Shown here: positions 50,526-61,656 of the stretch, in pieces
Layout: the number at the start of each line of letters is the position of its first letter
Position numbering within the stretch: the first letter of the stretch is position 1
Program-made: the position numbers and the translations under genes
Source of the DNA: Chryseobacterium oranimense
Lineage (GTDB): Bacteria; Bacteroidota; Bacteroidia; Flavobacteriales; Weeksellaceae
NCBI RefSeq assembly: GCF_900129755.1
Contig: NZ_FQWT01000001.1
Span: forward strand, 1,321,860-1,385,859
Direction of reading: 5' to 3'
Length of the DNA: 64,000 nucleotides
Notes under the pieces: model-generated
The model's input: only the letters and a program-made list of their open reading frames with translations
What the model was told of the DNA's origin: nothing
Database searches by the model: none

Positions 50526-51179
50526 TTATCGTTGTAATTTTTCGCCGTAGCTTAAATCTCCGGCATCACCAAGTCCAGGTGTAATATATCCTTTTGAAGT
50601 CAAACCTTCATCAATGGCTCCTACCCAGATTTTTGCATCGGGATAGGCTTTTTCAATGGTTTCCACACCTTGTCTGGAAGCGATTGCCGCTACAATGTGC
50701 AGCTGGGTCGGTGTCCCGTTGGTCAATAGGTCTTTGATGGCCTCAATCAGTGAAGCTCCTGTCGCTAACATAGGATCCGCAACAATTAAGGGTCTTCCCT
50801 CGATATTCGGACAAGTCAGATAATCCTGCTTGATAGAGAAATAGTCATTGGCGTCGTGTTTTCTATAAGCGGCCACGAAACCACAGTCTGCCCTGTCGAG
50901 ATAGCTAAGAATTCCTTCAAACAAAGGTACTCCTGCTCTCAGAATAGTAGTAATTACGGGCTGAACCGCTATTTCCTGAACTTTAATCTTATCTAAAGGG
51001 GTCTGGATCTCTACTTCTTTATATTCCAGCCCTTTGCTGATCTCGAAAGCTGCAATTTCACCAATACGTTCCATATTTCTACGGAATCTCATTCGGTCAT
51101 GCTGGATGTCTACATTCCTAAGCTCATTAATCCAGGAGTTTATTAAAGAAGACTGTTTTGACAACACAATTGTATTCAT
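50526..51179 (-). CDS. upp: Uracil phosphoribosyltransferase
   Basis: A 217-residue salvage enzyme that makes UMP from uracil and PRPP. The PRPP motif is PLIVADPMLATGASLIEAI. AVQPVITTILRAGVPLFEGIL and the C-terminal DEGLTSKGYITPGLGDAGD follow the family. Length is usual. The der gene lies upstream on the same strand (76-base gap) with a weak hairpin in between. It is convergent with the hydrolase. Confidence 0.96.
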   Translation of the reverse strand: MNTIVLSKQSSLINSWINELRNVDIQHDRMRFRRNMERIGEIAAFEISKGLEYKEVEIQTPLDKIKVQEIAVQPVITTILRAGVPLFEGILSYLDRADCGFVAAYRKHDANDYFSIKQDYLTCPNIEGRPLIVADPMLATGASLIEAIKDLLTNGTPTQLHIVAAIASRQGVETIEKAYPDAKIWVGAIDEGLTSKGYITPGLGDAGDLSYGEKLQR

Positions 51180-51218
51180 TATTCTGAAAAAACGTTTAAT
51201 ATATTATTGGATATGAAT

Positions 51219-51253
51219 AAAATCCCTCTCAGAAAAATCTAAAAGGGATCATT
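51219..51253 (-). terminator. Possible terminator of der
   Basis: Six-pair ATCCCT/AGGGAT hairpin with a long loop and a short T tail on the minus strand. Confidence 0.4.
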
Positions 51254-51255
51254 TT

Positions 51256-52566
51256 TTATTTCTGTCTGAAATACACTTCGATCGGAACTCCGGTGAACCC
51301 GAATTCTTTTCTCAATTGGTTTTCAGTAAATCTTTTGTAAGGTTCTTTTACATACTGTGGCAGGTTGCAGAAAAATACAAACTGCGGAGACGGCGTCGGA
51401 AGCTGTACACAGTATTTGATTTTAATATATTTTCCTTTATTGGCCGGTGGTGGTGTCTGCTCAAAAATTGGAAGCATCACTTCATTCAGTTTTGAAGTTT
51501 TGATTTTCTTTTTACGGTCTTCATAGACCTGCATAGCCACTTCCACAGCTTTCAGGATTCTTTGCTTCGTTAAAGCTGAAACAAATAAAATAGGAATATC
51601 GTTGAACTGTCCAATCTTATCTTTAATCACTTTTTCGAAATCACGCATGGTATTGGTTTGCTTGTCTTCCACAAGGTCCCATTTATTTACCAGAATTACA
51701 ATTCCTTTTCTGTTTTTCTGAGCCAGCCCGAAGATATTCATATCCTGAGATTCCCATCCTAATGTAGCATCTACCATTACGATCACTACATCAGAATATT
51801 CAATAGAACGGATGGATCTCATTACGGAATAGAATTCCAGATCTTCATTTACTTTAGATTTCCTTCTCATTCCGGCGGTATCTACCAATACAAACTCGTG
51901 ACCGAATTTGTTGTAAAGCGTCTGAATACTGTCTCTCGTAGTCCCGGCAATATCGGTTACAATATTTCTTTCCACGTCCAGCAAAGCATTTGTCAGAGTA
52001 GATTTACCTACATTCGGACGTCCTGCAATGGTAATTTTAGGCAATCCTTCAAACGGATCTTTATATTCCGTTGTTGGAAAATCTTTAACGATATCATCTA
52101 AAAGATCCCCGGTTCCCGAACCTGTAGCGGAAGAAAGTGTATAATATTTATCTATACCCAACTGGTAGAATTCTGTAGCCGGAAGTTCTTCTTTTGCAGA
52201 ATCCACTTTATTGATGACAATGTAGATCGGCTTGTTTGATCTTCTTAAAAGACGATAGATCTCATAATCGGTATCAGTAAGGCCTTCTTCTACGTTCATC
52301 ATAAAAATGATAGAGGTAGCTTCATCCACTGCCAGCTGAACCTGCTTACGGATTTCTTCTTCAAAAATATCATCCGTTCCTACATCATATCCGCCGGTAT
52401 CTATAACTGTAAAATCTACTCCGTTCCAATCGGATTTCCCGTAATGACGATCTCTGGTAACACCAGCTGTAGAATCTACAATGGCTTCCCTTCTTTCAAG
52501 CAAACGGTTAAAAAGTGTTGATTTTCCTACGTTGGGACGCCCAACGATTGCGACAATATTTGACAT
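51256..52566 (-). CDS. der: GTPase Der (EngA)
   Basis: A 436-residue two-domain GTPase needed for 50S ribosome assembly. Both G1 loops are present: GRPNVGKSTLFN at the start and GRPNVGKSTLTN near 180. DTGGYDVG and DTAGMRRKSK are the G3 motifs; NKVDSAKE and NKWDLVED are G4. A KH-like C-terminal domain (PQFVFFCNLPQYVKEPYKRF) follows. Length and order are standard. A -7 box at 52630-52637 (minus TATCTTTG) would give a leader of about 60 bases containing a CTCCAACTTTTGGAG hairpin. Confidence 0.97.
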   Translation of the reverse strand: MSNIVAIVGRPNVGKSTLFNRLLERREAIVDSTAGVTRDRHYGKSDWNGVDFTVIDTGGYDVGTDDIFEEEIRKQVQLAVDEATSIIFMMNVEEGLTDTDYEIYRLLRRSNKPIYIVINKVDSAKEELPATEFYQLGIDKYYTLSSATGSGTGDLLDDIVKDFPTTEYKDPFEGLPKITIAGRPNVGKSTLTNALLDVERNIVTDIAGTTRDSIQTLYNKFGHEFVLVDTAGMRRKSKVNEDLEFYSVMRSIRSIEYSDVVIVMVDATLGWESQDMNIFGLAQKNRKGIVILVNKWDLVEDKQTNTMRDFEKVIKDKIGQFNDIPILFVSALTKQRILKAVEVAMQVYEDRKKKIKTSKLNEVMLPIFEQTPPPANKGKYIKIKYCVQLPTPSPQFVFFCNLPQYVKEPYKRFTENQLRKEFGFTGVPIEVYFRQK

Positions 52567-52823
52567 AAAAATGTTTAATAAATGAAATTATTAATGGGTA
52601 TCTCCAACTTTTGGAGCCCAATTTTTTTGCAAAGATAAGATTTTATTATTTAGATGCTAAAACCGACCTTATATCAATGAATTTTTAAAATAAAAAGTGG
52701 TTTTGTATTTTATTAAAAATCACTTAATTATATATTACCACAGTCTTTATTGCCACCCAACTATGAAAAAATACTTTTTTCAATGAAATATTTTTTATAA
52801 TTTCGCGCCACCAAAAACAACAA

Positions 52824-52894
52824 AGACCCATGGTGTAGCGGTAACACTACTGATTTTGGTTCAGTCATCTGGGGTTCGAATCCCTGTGGGTCTA
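52824..52894 (+). tRNA. tRNA-Gln (anticodon TTG)
   Basis: A 71-base cloverleaf. The acceptor stem AGACCCA pairs with TGGGTCT. The D arm includes AGCGGTAACAC. The anticodon stem ACTGA/TCAGT holds a TTTTGGT loop with anticodon TTG. The T arm has GTTCGAATCC. The discriminator is A, and the CCA tail is not encoded (ACA follows). It is followed directly by a strong terminator, so it is a single-gene transcript. Confidence 0.95.
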
Positions 52895-52895
52895 C

Positions 52896-52933
52896 AAAAA
52901 ACTACCACTTGATATTCAAGTGGTAGTTTTTTT
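52896..52933 (+). terminator. Terminator of tRNA-Gln
   Basis: Long perfect hairpin (ACTACCACTTGA with TCAAGTGGTAGT, TAT loop) and seven T, 52899-52933. Confidence 0.9.
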
Positions 52934-52968
52934 ACAATAACCATTATCTATATCATATAGATTGAATC

Positions 52969-54201
52969 CTAATACCTCGAAATCAGAACCCATGCAGATC
53001 CGTTACTTTGTACGGAAATCGCTCTTCCAAAATTACTGTTGTTTAAATCGTAATTGGTAAAATTCCCTCCATTGATCCGGAATGTTCCGTTCACCGTAAC
53101 GGTAGCAGCTGTATCATTGACCAGATTATAAATTTTCCCCTGATTGGCTGTACTTGCAGCAGGAAGAGATATATTTCCTGTTACGAGAACCGTATAATCG
53201 TCAGCAGCAACTGTTCCTGAAGCTAAAGTTCTTATTTTTGCATTCAGAGACGAAGTATCTTTCCAGGAAAGTGTTCCGGCTCCATCCGTTACCAATGCCT
53301 GATTGGCCTGCCCATTGGTCCTCGGGAAAGTATAATTGCCCTGAAGAGTACTTGTAGCATCCTTATAGGAGAAAGTAACTCCCTTAGTTTTTTCAAGAAC
53401 AATGTCTGTTGAACTTGCATTAATTCCATTGTGACTCAATGTCAGATTATCAATAGTCCCATTACTTATCCCCCATACGGAAGCGTTTACACTTTGATTC
53501 AGATTACTGGCTACCAAGCCAAAAGAGCCACCCGTAGCCTGTGAAAATGTGGCTATACTTCCTCCACCGTTTCCATAATTAGATTGCATGGAGCTTACTC
53601 CAGGTCTAGCCAAAAACATACTTGAAGTTGTAGATGCAGAAATATCAACGTTATCAGAATAATAGAGTCCGTTACCTACCCCTAAAAGGTTAGTATCTAT
53701 CCCGAAATAATTGGTTCCGCTTCCATACTGAGCCTTCATATCACCCTTCACTTCAAACTGTCTGTCTGAAACCGCATCAGCAGCTGTAAAACCAATCCCT
53801 ACTTTACCGTTCTGGTAAATATTTTGAGTATTGGCAGTGGAAGGATTTGCTGTATTTTGAATATTCCATGGTGAAGAGATGATTCCTGAATTCAGTTTTA
53901 CCCATTTATTCAGGTCTCCGTTAAAATAATAATACCCTTGAGAATTTACATCAGCAGTTTGTCCGGTTAAAGCTCCGGCAGCAGTTACGTAAACCAATGA
54001 TCCTGTTTGTAAGGAAGTGTAATTTTTTGCATTCAGCTGGTCTCCTGTAATCCTGGGAGCAATGATTCCGTCAAATTTTGAAGTATCAGCCGGGTTGCCA
54101 ACTACATCGAGTGTAGCATTGGGAATTGATGTATTAACTCCAACTTGTGCGAAGCTAAAAGAGCCTACCAATAAGAAGGCAGGAAATAATTTTTTAAGCA
54201 T
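52969..54201 (-). CDS. Secreted Chryseobacterium-type surface protein
   Basis: A 410-residue exported protein. Signal peptide residues 1-18 (SFAQ), then VGVNTSIPNATLDVVGNPADT, a head found in many flavobacterial secreted proteins. GYYYFNGDLNKWVKLNSG follows. The rest is a low-charge beta-rich region with Ser/Thr/Asn and a late GTFRINGGNFTNYDLNNSN. It ends GSAWVLISRY. No type IX C-terminal signal was seen. Function unknown. A -7 box (54224-54231, minus TATATTTG) gives a leader of about 20 bases. Confidence 0.78.
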   Translation of the reverse strand: MLKKLFPAFLLVGSFSFAQVGVNTSIPNATLDVVGNPADTSKFDGIIAPRITGDQLNAKNYTSLQTGSLVYVTAAGALTGQTADVNSQGYYYFNGDLNKWVKLNSGIISSPWNIQNTANPSTANTQNIYQNGKVGIGFTAADAVSDRQFEVKGDMKAQYGSGTNYFGIDTNLLGVGNGLYYSDNVDISASTTSSMFLARPGVSSMQSNYGNGGGSIATFSQATGGSFGLVASNLNQSVNASVWGISNGTIDNLTLSHNGINASSTDIVLEKTKGVTFSYKDATSTLQGNYTFPRTNGQANQALVTDGAGTLSWKDTSSLNAKIRTLASGTVAADDYTVLVTGNISLPAASTANQGKIYNLVNDTAATVTVNGTFRINGGNFTNYDLNNSNFGRAISVQSNGSAWVLISRY

Positions 54202-54284
54202 ATTCTATTTGTTTGTTTTTCAACAAATATATAATTAATCTAGATATTCCATTCATTTTTTAATAAATTTAAATTAAAATCAAT

Positions 54285-54312
54285 AAAAAAAGACAGCTTT
54301 TACAGCTGTCTT
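54285..54312 (-). terminator. Terminator of katG
   Basis: Nine-base arms (54290-54298 and 54304-54312) with a TTTAC loop; T run on the minus strand at 54285-54290. Confidence 0.85.
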
Positions 54313-54336
54313 CGCAATATTATGTTAAATCAATGA

Positions 54337-56940
<2,604 letters not shown>

Positions 56941-57402
56941 ATGAAAAAAATCCTGGTTGTATTACTTGTTGCATTTATTATTATACAGTTTTTCCCGATT
57001 GATAAAACCAATCCGGCCCCTACTCCCGGAATGGATTTCCTGAGGATCAAGAAGACACCGGAACCTATTGCGAAGATCATCAGGACTTCCTGTTACGACT
57101 GCCATTCCAATGAAACCCAATATCCGTGGTACTCAAGTATTTCACCAGCTTCATGGTTTGTTAAAAATCATATTGATGAAGGCAGAAAGCAGCTTAATTT
57201 CTCTACCTTTGCAGTATACGAACCTAAAATACAGTCTCATAAACTGGAAGAATGCATAGAAATGATTGAAAAAGAGGAAATGCCTCTGGAATCTTATTAT
57301 GTAGGACATCAGGATGCCAAACTTACTGCGGAACAACGTAAGCAACTGGTAGAATATTTTAAAAAAGTAAAGGAAGAGACGGACAGAAAAATGGTATTTT
57401 AA
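56941..57402 (+). CDS. Haem-binding domain protein (Haem_bd family)
   Basis: A 153-residue protein with an N-terminal membrane/signal segment (residues 3-19) and a domain exposed to the periplasm. The haem c motif CYDCHSN is followed by QYPWYSSISPASWFVKNHI, which fits the Haem_bd family. It continues DEGRKQLNFS and ends in a charged helix. It probably binds one c-type haem as an electron carrier or sensor, but the partner is unknown. It precedes the DCC gene by 11 bases. Confidence 0.9.
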   Translation: MKKILVVLLVAFIIIQFFPIDKTNPAPTPGMDFLRIKKTPEPIAKIIRTSCYDCHSNETQYPWYSSISPASWFVKNHIDEGRKQLNFSTFAVYEPKIQSHKLEECIEMIEKEEMPLESYYVGHQDAKLTAEQRKQLVEYFKKVKEETDRKMVF

Positions 57403-57413
57403 AATCAGACGTT

Positions 57414-57827
57414 ATGAAGGAGAAGTGGGAAGATAAGCATATTGTATTTTTTGACGGCGATTGCGGCGTCTGTAATTTCTGGGTACAGTGGATCCTGGAA
57501 AGGGATCAGCATGACAGGTTTATGTTCGCTTCCCTGCAGTCTGATTTCGGGCAGAAATTCCTTTCTGAAAGAGGCCTGGAAACTAAAGTATTCAATACGC
57601 TTTATCTTTGGAAACCTAACCAGTATTACTTTATCAAATCCCGGGCTGTACTGCAAATCGCTAATATTCTGGGTGGGATTTATAAACTATCAGCCATTGG
57701 GAAAATAATCCCTGCTTTTTTAAGTGACAAAATTTATAATCTTGTTTCTGAAAACAGAATGAAGCTGGCCAACCAAAAATGTTTCCTTCCGGACCGTGAT
57801 CAAAAGAAAAAATTTATTGAAGTATAA
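57414..57827 (+). CDS. DCC family thiol-disulphide oxidoreductase-like protein
   Basis: A 137-residue protein with the DCC signature FFDGDCGVCNFWVQWIL near the start. The Asp and CxxC-like pair define the family. Later NQKCFLPDR provides a further Cys. No signal peptide is present. The family is widespread but little studied; redox activity is assumed. Eleven bases separate it from the haem-binding gene, so the pair may share an mRNA. Confidence 0.92.
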   Translation: MKEKWEDKHIVFFDGDCGVCNFWVQWILERDQHDRFMFASLQSDFGQKFLSERGLETKVFNTLYLWKPNQYYFIKSRAVLQIANILGGIYKLSAIGKIIPAFLSDKIYNLVSENRMKLANQKCFLPDRDQKKKFIEV

Positions 57828-57854
57828 TTTTTTTGATGAATGCAGTCATTAAGT

Positions 57855-57911
57855 TTCGGCTAAAGCCAGTAAATTTTTCTGAATGAAAAACGGGCTAAAG
57901 TCCGTTCCTAA
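57855..57911. repeat. Pair of GGCTAAAGCC-type hairpin repeats
   Basis: CGGCTAAAGCC and ACGGGCTAAAGTCCGTTCCTAAT are two copies of a short hairpin motif after the DCC gene. A third relative is at 2901-2927. The consensus looks like GGGCTAAAGCCC followed by GTTCCTAT. Confidence 0.55.
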
Positions 57912-57931
57912 TAAATATTTTCTGAAAAATT

Positions 57932-57968
57932 AAAAGCAAGGATGAAACGATTATCCTTGCTTTTTTTA
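57932..57968. terminator. Bidirectional terminator
   Basis: Perfect 12-base arms (57932-57943 and 57952-57963) with A and T runs; between the convergent DCC and amylase genes. Confidence 0.85.
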
Positions 57969-57976
57969 TTCTTATT

Positions 57977-59410
57977 TTACTGGTTCAGTGACCAAATTGA
58001 ATAGCTGTTTGGCGGTGCCTGGATCTTCACCCATTTATCTCCCTGCGTGGTAGGATACCAGCTTGAGTTACCTGTAAAATCTTTTATCTGCTGGCTGCTC
58101 CAGTTCGTTTCTATCCATCTTTCCTGCCAGCTGGATGAGTTATTGATGTACACTACAAGCCCCGGATTTCCGTTATAGCCGTTACGTCTTGCAATATATT
58201 CATCATTATCCGTATATAATATGGAAGTTGTTCCTGTAGCTTTGTTATTATGGATCCAGATCAGGTTATTCAGCCTTTCTTTATTTAACCATTCTTCGTA
58301 ATCACGGTAAAAGATGGTAGGATATCCTTCATGGGTGAGGATATAAGCATAAGCCGGCATTTTATTGTAAATAATATCTGTGTCGTGATTTGCTACAAAG
58401 GTTACTGCTTTATAAGGATTTCTTTTCCACATCATATCATCATTCAGAACATTAAGGTTTCCGTTGTCGAAGGCCTCATCCATTTTATAGTAGGCAGCAA
58501 AATCGAATACGGAACTGTTGGCATTATTAGCCCACCATTCTAAAGTATTTACATTGGAATCCCACAATTCACCAACGGAGAATCCACCTACGTTTGAGTT
58601 CCAGTTATTGACTACCCAAGGTCCGAAACCTTTCACATAATCAAACCTCCAACCGTCAAATTTCATTACATTTTTATAATATTTCCCGACAGAATCGTCT
58701 CTTCCCCACAACCAGTCCTGTACATACGGATTGGCATGGCAAAGATCCGGAAATCCTCCGAAGGAGCCTTCATCATTATTCCCGTAAGAATTTTTGTAAA
58801 AGTCATTATAGCTGCGTAAGAATTTTCCGGAAGCGACTCCTGAAAAATCGGTCCAGGTATTGGTCCCGGTATAAGGATTGGCCTGGGACTGGCCGCCACT
58901 GTTATGATTAATCACTATATCTGCATAAACCTGCATGTTTTCTGCATGGGCTTTTGTAATTAGAGCTTCCAGTTCAGTGCGGGATCCGAAACGGGTTTCC
59001 ACGCTACCGTTCTGATTAAAATTTCCGAAATCATAGTAATCTGTAGGGTCATATCCCATTGAATATGCTCCATTCTGTGCTTTGGAAGCCGGCGGAAGCC
59101 ATACTGCACTGATCCCTGAATCTGACCATGCTGTAAGTTTGTCTTTTACAGTATTCCACCAGTTTCCGCCTTCGGGAACATCCCAGTAAAAGCCCTGCAT
59201 AAGAACACCGCCTCCGGGACCTGATACAAATTTTCCGGTTACAGATCCGCTTCCGGTACTGAAGGGACGCCCGTCATGGTTGGTAACATTAACGATTTTG
59301 GCATGAACTTCTTGTTTGCTAAGACTTTCATTGTCATTCTCATCACTGTTCCGGCAGGAATTAAACAATGTTAAAGCCAGCACCGAAACTAATAAATGTG
59401 TTTTTTTCAT
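57977..59410 (-). CDS. Secreted lipoprotein alpha-amylase (GH13)
   Basis: A 477-residue GH13 enzyme that cuts alpha-1,4 glucan. The lipobox LTLFNSC puts the lipid on Cys19. The four conserved regions are seen: I DIVINHNSGG, II GWRFDYVKG (nucleophile Asp), III SVGELWDS (acid/base Glu), IV FVANHDTD. The final domain C is WYPTTQGDKWVKIQAPPNSYSIW. It resembles the plant/archaeal-type amylases rather than maltodextrinases. It stands alone; no SusCD genes are near. It probably degrades starch outside the cell or in the periplasm. Confidence 0.93.
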   Translation of the reverse strand: MKKTHLLVSVLALTLFNSCRNSDENDNESLSKQEVHAKIVNVTNHDGRPFSTGSGSVTGKFVSGPGGGVLMQGFYWDVPEGGNWWNTVKDKLTAWSDSGISAVWLPPASKAQNGAYSMGYDPTDYYDFGNFNQNGSVETRFGSRTELEALITKAHAENMQVYADIVINHNSGGQSQANPYTGTNTWTDFSGVASGKFLRSYNDFYKNSYGNNDEGSFGGFPDLCHANPYVQDWLWGRDDSVGKYYKNVMKFDGWRFDYVKGFGPWVVNNWNSNVGGFSVGELWDSNVNTLEWWANNANSSVFDFAAYYKMDEAFDNGNLNVLNDDMMWKRNPYKAVTFVANHDTDIIYNKMPAYAYILTHEGYPTIFYRDYEEWLNKERLNNLIWIHNNKATGTTSILYTDNDEYIARRNGYNGNPGLVVYINNSSSWQERWIETNWSSQQIKDFTGNSSWYPTTQGDKWVKIQAPPNSYSIWSLNQ

Positions 59411-59584
59411 ACTTATTTTTAATTATTAATCTATCAACTAAATTACAATTTTATTGAAATAAAGAATATAAAATGTACATTTTTTTAATTCCCTCTATAA
59501 GATCTCTCTAAAATAAGCGCATATAATTTTCATTAAAAAATCATAAACTTTTAATATTTTCAAAACAATTTTTCTTTTAATCCA

Positions 59585-59592
59585 TATATTTG
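59585..59592 (+). promoter_or_regulatory. -7 box for the DUF4290-murA operon
   Basis: TATATTTG fits TAnnTTTG and ends six bases before the ATG at 59599; a leaderless or very short leader mRNA is likely. Confidence 0.55.
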
Positions 59593-59598
59593 CATACT

Positions 59599-60276
59599 AT
59601 GGAATACAACACCCAAAAAACTCAGCTTCATATGCCGGAATATGGCAGAATTATACAGCAGCTGGTTGAACGCTGCAAAGAGCTCCCTACCAAAGAGGAA
59701 AGGAGTGAAATGGCTATGGCCATTATCGATTTTATGGGTCAGAGAAACCCTCAGCTCCGTGACGAAGAAAATTATAAGCATAAACTTTGGGATCATCTTT
59801 TCATTTTAGCAGAATATGATCTTGATGTAGAATCACCATACCCTTTTCCTACCAGAGAACAGCTGGCAGAAAAACCCAAAAAAATGGAATATCCTAAACT
59901 TCAGGGAGATTTCAAATTTTACGGAAAAAGCATCCTTCAACTGATAGAAAAAGCCATCGAACTGGAACCGGGAGATGAAAAGGAGGCCCTGATCGAGGTG
60001 ATTGCCAACAATATGAAGAAGTCTTATAATGTATATAACAAGGAACATGTAACGGACGACGTTATTTTCCGCCACCTGAAAGAACTTTCTGAAAACAGGC
60101 TGGATCTTACGGGAATAGAATCTCTTGAAAAAAGTAAAATCTATTACACCAGCAATAACAACAGCGGCAGAAATAACAGCAATAACAGCGGCAGGAACAG
60201 CAATAGTAATAACAACAATAATAAAAACCAGACCAACAAGAGAAGGCATAACAACAACCATAAAAACAGAAAGTAA
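59599..60276 (+). CDS. DUF4290 family protein with Asn-rich tail
   Basis: A 225-residue protein. Residues 1-180 match DUF4290: MEYNTQKTQLHMPEYGRIIQ, MAMAIIDFMGQRNPQLRD and NNMKKSYNVYNKEHVTDD, all typical of Bacteroidota. The last 45 residues are an Asn/Ser/Arg/Lys low-complexity tail. The DNA there has short repeats (AACAGCGGCAG twice) that could slip in multiples of three. A TTG nine bases upstream of the ATG was rejected as start. The stop overlaps murA by one base (TAATG), so murA is translationally coupled. Function unknown; wall synthesis is hinted only by context. Confidence 0.9.
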   Translation: MEYNTQKTQLHMPEYGRIIQQLVERCKELPTKEERSEMAMAIIDFMGQRNPQLRDEENYKHKLWDHLFILAEYDLDVESPYPFPTREQLAEKPKKMEYPKLQGDFKFYGKSILQLIEKAIELEPGDEKEALIEVIANNMKKSYNVYNKEHVTDDVIFRHLKELSENRLDLTGIESLEKSKIYYTSNNNSGRNNSNNSGRNSNSNNNNNKNQTNKRRHNNNHKNRK

Positions 60277-61583
60277 TGAGTGGAACATTTCAGATAAGAG
60301 GAGGGAAAAGACTGCATGGGGAAATCACTCCACAAGGGGCTAAGAATGAAGCCTTACAAATTTTATGTGCTGTCCTGTTAACAGATGAAGAGGTAAGAAT
60401 TAAAAATATTCCGGACATCCACGATGTCAATAGATTAATTGAGATCCTGGGTGATTTTGGAGTTAAAGTAACCAAGAACGGCCATGGGGATTTCACTTTC
60501 AAGGCAGACAAGGTTAATTTTGATTATATCAAATCCCATGAATTTAAAAAAGACGGAGCTAAACTAAGAGGATCCATTATGCTGATGGGACCTATGCTGG
60601 CCCGTTACGGTGAAGCTTATATGCCGACTCCGGGAGGTGACAAGATCGGAAGAAGAAGACTGGATACTCATTTCCAGGGACTTGTGGAACTTGGCGCTGA
60701 ATTCAATTATGATGAAGAGGAATATTTCTATTCATTAAAAGCCAAAGAGCTCAGAGGGAAATTTATTCTTCTGGAAGAGGCTTCGGTTACCGGAACGGCC
60801 AATATCGTAATGGCTGCAACGCTTGCCAAAGGAAAAACAAGAATTTATAACGCTGCCTGTGAGCCTTATCTTCAGCAACTGTGCAAAATGCTGAACAGAA
60901 TGGGCGCCAATATATCAGGAATAGGCTCCAACCTTCTGACCATTGAAGGTGTAGAATATCTTCGCGGTACTGAGCATACAATGCTTCCGGATATGGTAGA
61001 GATCGGATCATGGATAGGTCTTGCTGCCATGACGAAATCCGAAATTACCATTAAAAATGTAAACTGGAGCCAGCTTGGCGTTATTCCCAATACTTTCAGA
61101 AAATTAGGAATCCAGCTTGAGCAGAGTAACGATGATATATTTATCCCTGCCCAGGAAAACTACAAGATCCAGAAATTTATCGACGGATCCATCCTTACCA
61201 TTTCGGATGCTCCATGGCCTGGATTTACACCGGATTTATTATCTATTATTCTGGTAGTGGCCACTCAGGCAAAAGGCAGTCTTCTGGTGCATCAGAAAAT
61301 GTTTGAATCGAGATTATTCTTCGTAGATAAACTGATCGATATGGGTGCCCAGATCATTTTGTGTGATCCACACAGGGCTACGGTGATCGGAATGAACCAG
61401 GAAACTCCGTTGAGAGGAACGACTATGGTTTCCCCGGATATCAGAGCGGGAAATGCACTTCTTATCGCAGCACTTTCCGCAGAAGGAAAATCCATCATCC
61501 ACAATATTGAACAGATCGACAGAGGTTATGAGAATATCGACGGAAGACTGAAAGCCATTGGGGCGGATATTGAAAGGATTTAA
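60276..61583 (+). CDS. murA: UDP-N-acetylglucosamine 1-carboxyvinyltransferase (MurA, Cys-to-Asp type)
   Basis: A 435-residue enzyme that adds enolpyruvate to UDP-GlcNAc, the first committed peptidoglycan step. The substrate-lysine motif GAKNEALQ is near residue 21. The usual active-site loop is PGGCAIG; here it reads PTPGGDKIGRRRLDTH with Asp122 in place of the Cys that fosfomycin alkylates. Later motifs such as EGVEYLRGTEHTMLPD and RAGNALLIAALSAEGKS match the EPT fold. Asp there keeps activity in known enzymes but gives fosfomycin resistance. It overlaps DUF4290 by one base and ends at a long palindromic terminator. Confidence 0.96.
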   Translation: MSGTFQIRGGKRLHGEITPQGAKNEALQILCAVLLTDEEVRIKNIPDIHDVNRLIEILGDFGVKVTKNGHGDFTFKADKVNFDYIKSHEFKKDGAKLRGSIMLMGPMLARYGEAYMPTPGGDKIGRRRLDTHFQGLVELGAEFNYDEEEYFYSLKAKELRGKFILLEEASVTGTANIVMAATLAKGKTRIYNAACEPYLQQLCKMLNRMGANISGIGSNLLTIEGVEYLRGTEHTMLPDMVEIGSWIGLAAMTKSEITIKNVNWSQLGVIPNTFRKLGIQLEQSNDDIFIPAQENYKIQKFIDGSILTISDAPWPGFTPDLLSIILVVATQAKGSLLVHQKMFESRLFFVDKLIDMGAQIILCDPHRATVIGMNQETPLRGTTMVSPDIRAGNALLIAALSAEGKSIIHNIEQIDRGYENIDGRLKAIGADIERI

Positions 61584-61601
61584 AAAATATGATATTCCAA
61601 T

Positions 61602-61640
61602 AAAAAGCGTTCAAATTAATTTGAACGCTTTTTATTTTTT
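61602..61640. terminator. Bidirectional terminator after murA
   Basis: A perfect 32-base palindrome (61602-61633) with A run before and T run after, between convergent genes. Confidence 0.92.
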
Positions 61641-61656
61641 TCAGAATTTATATAAA

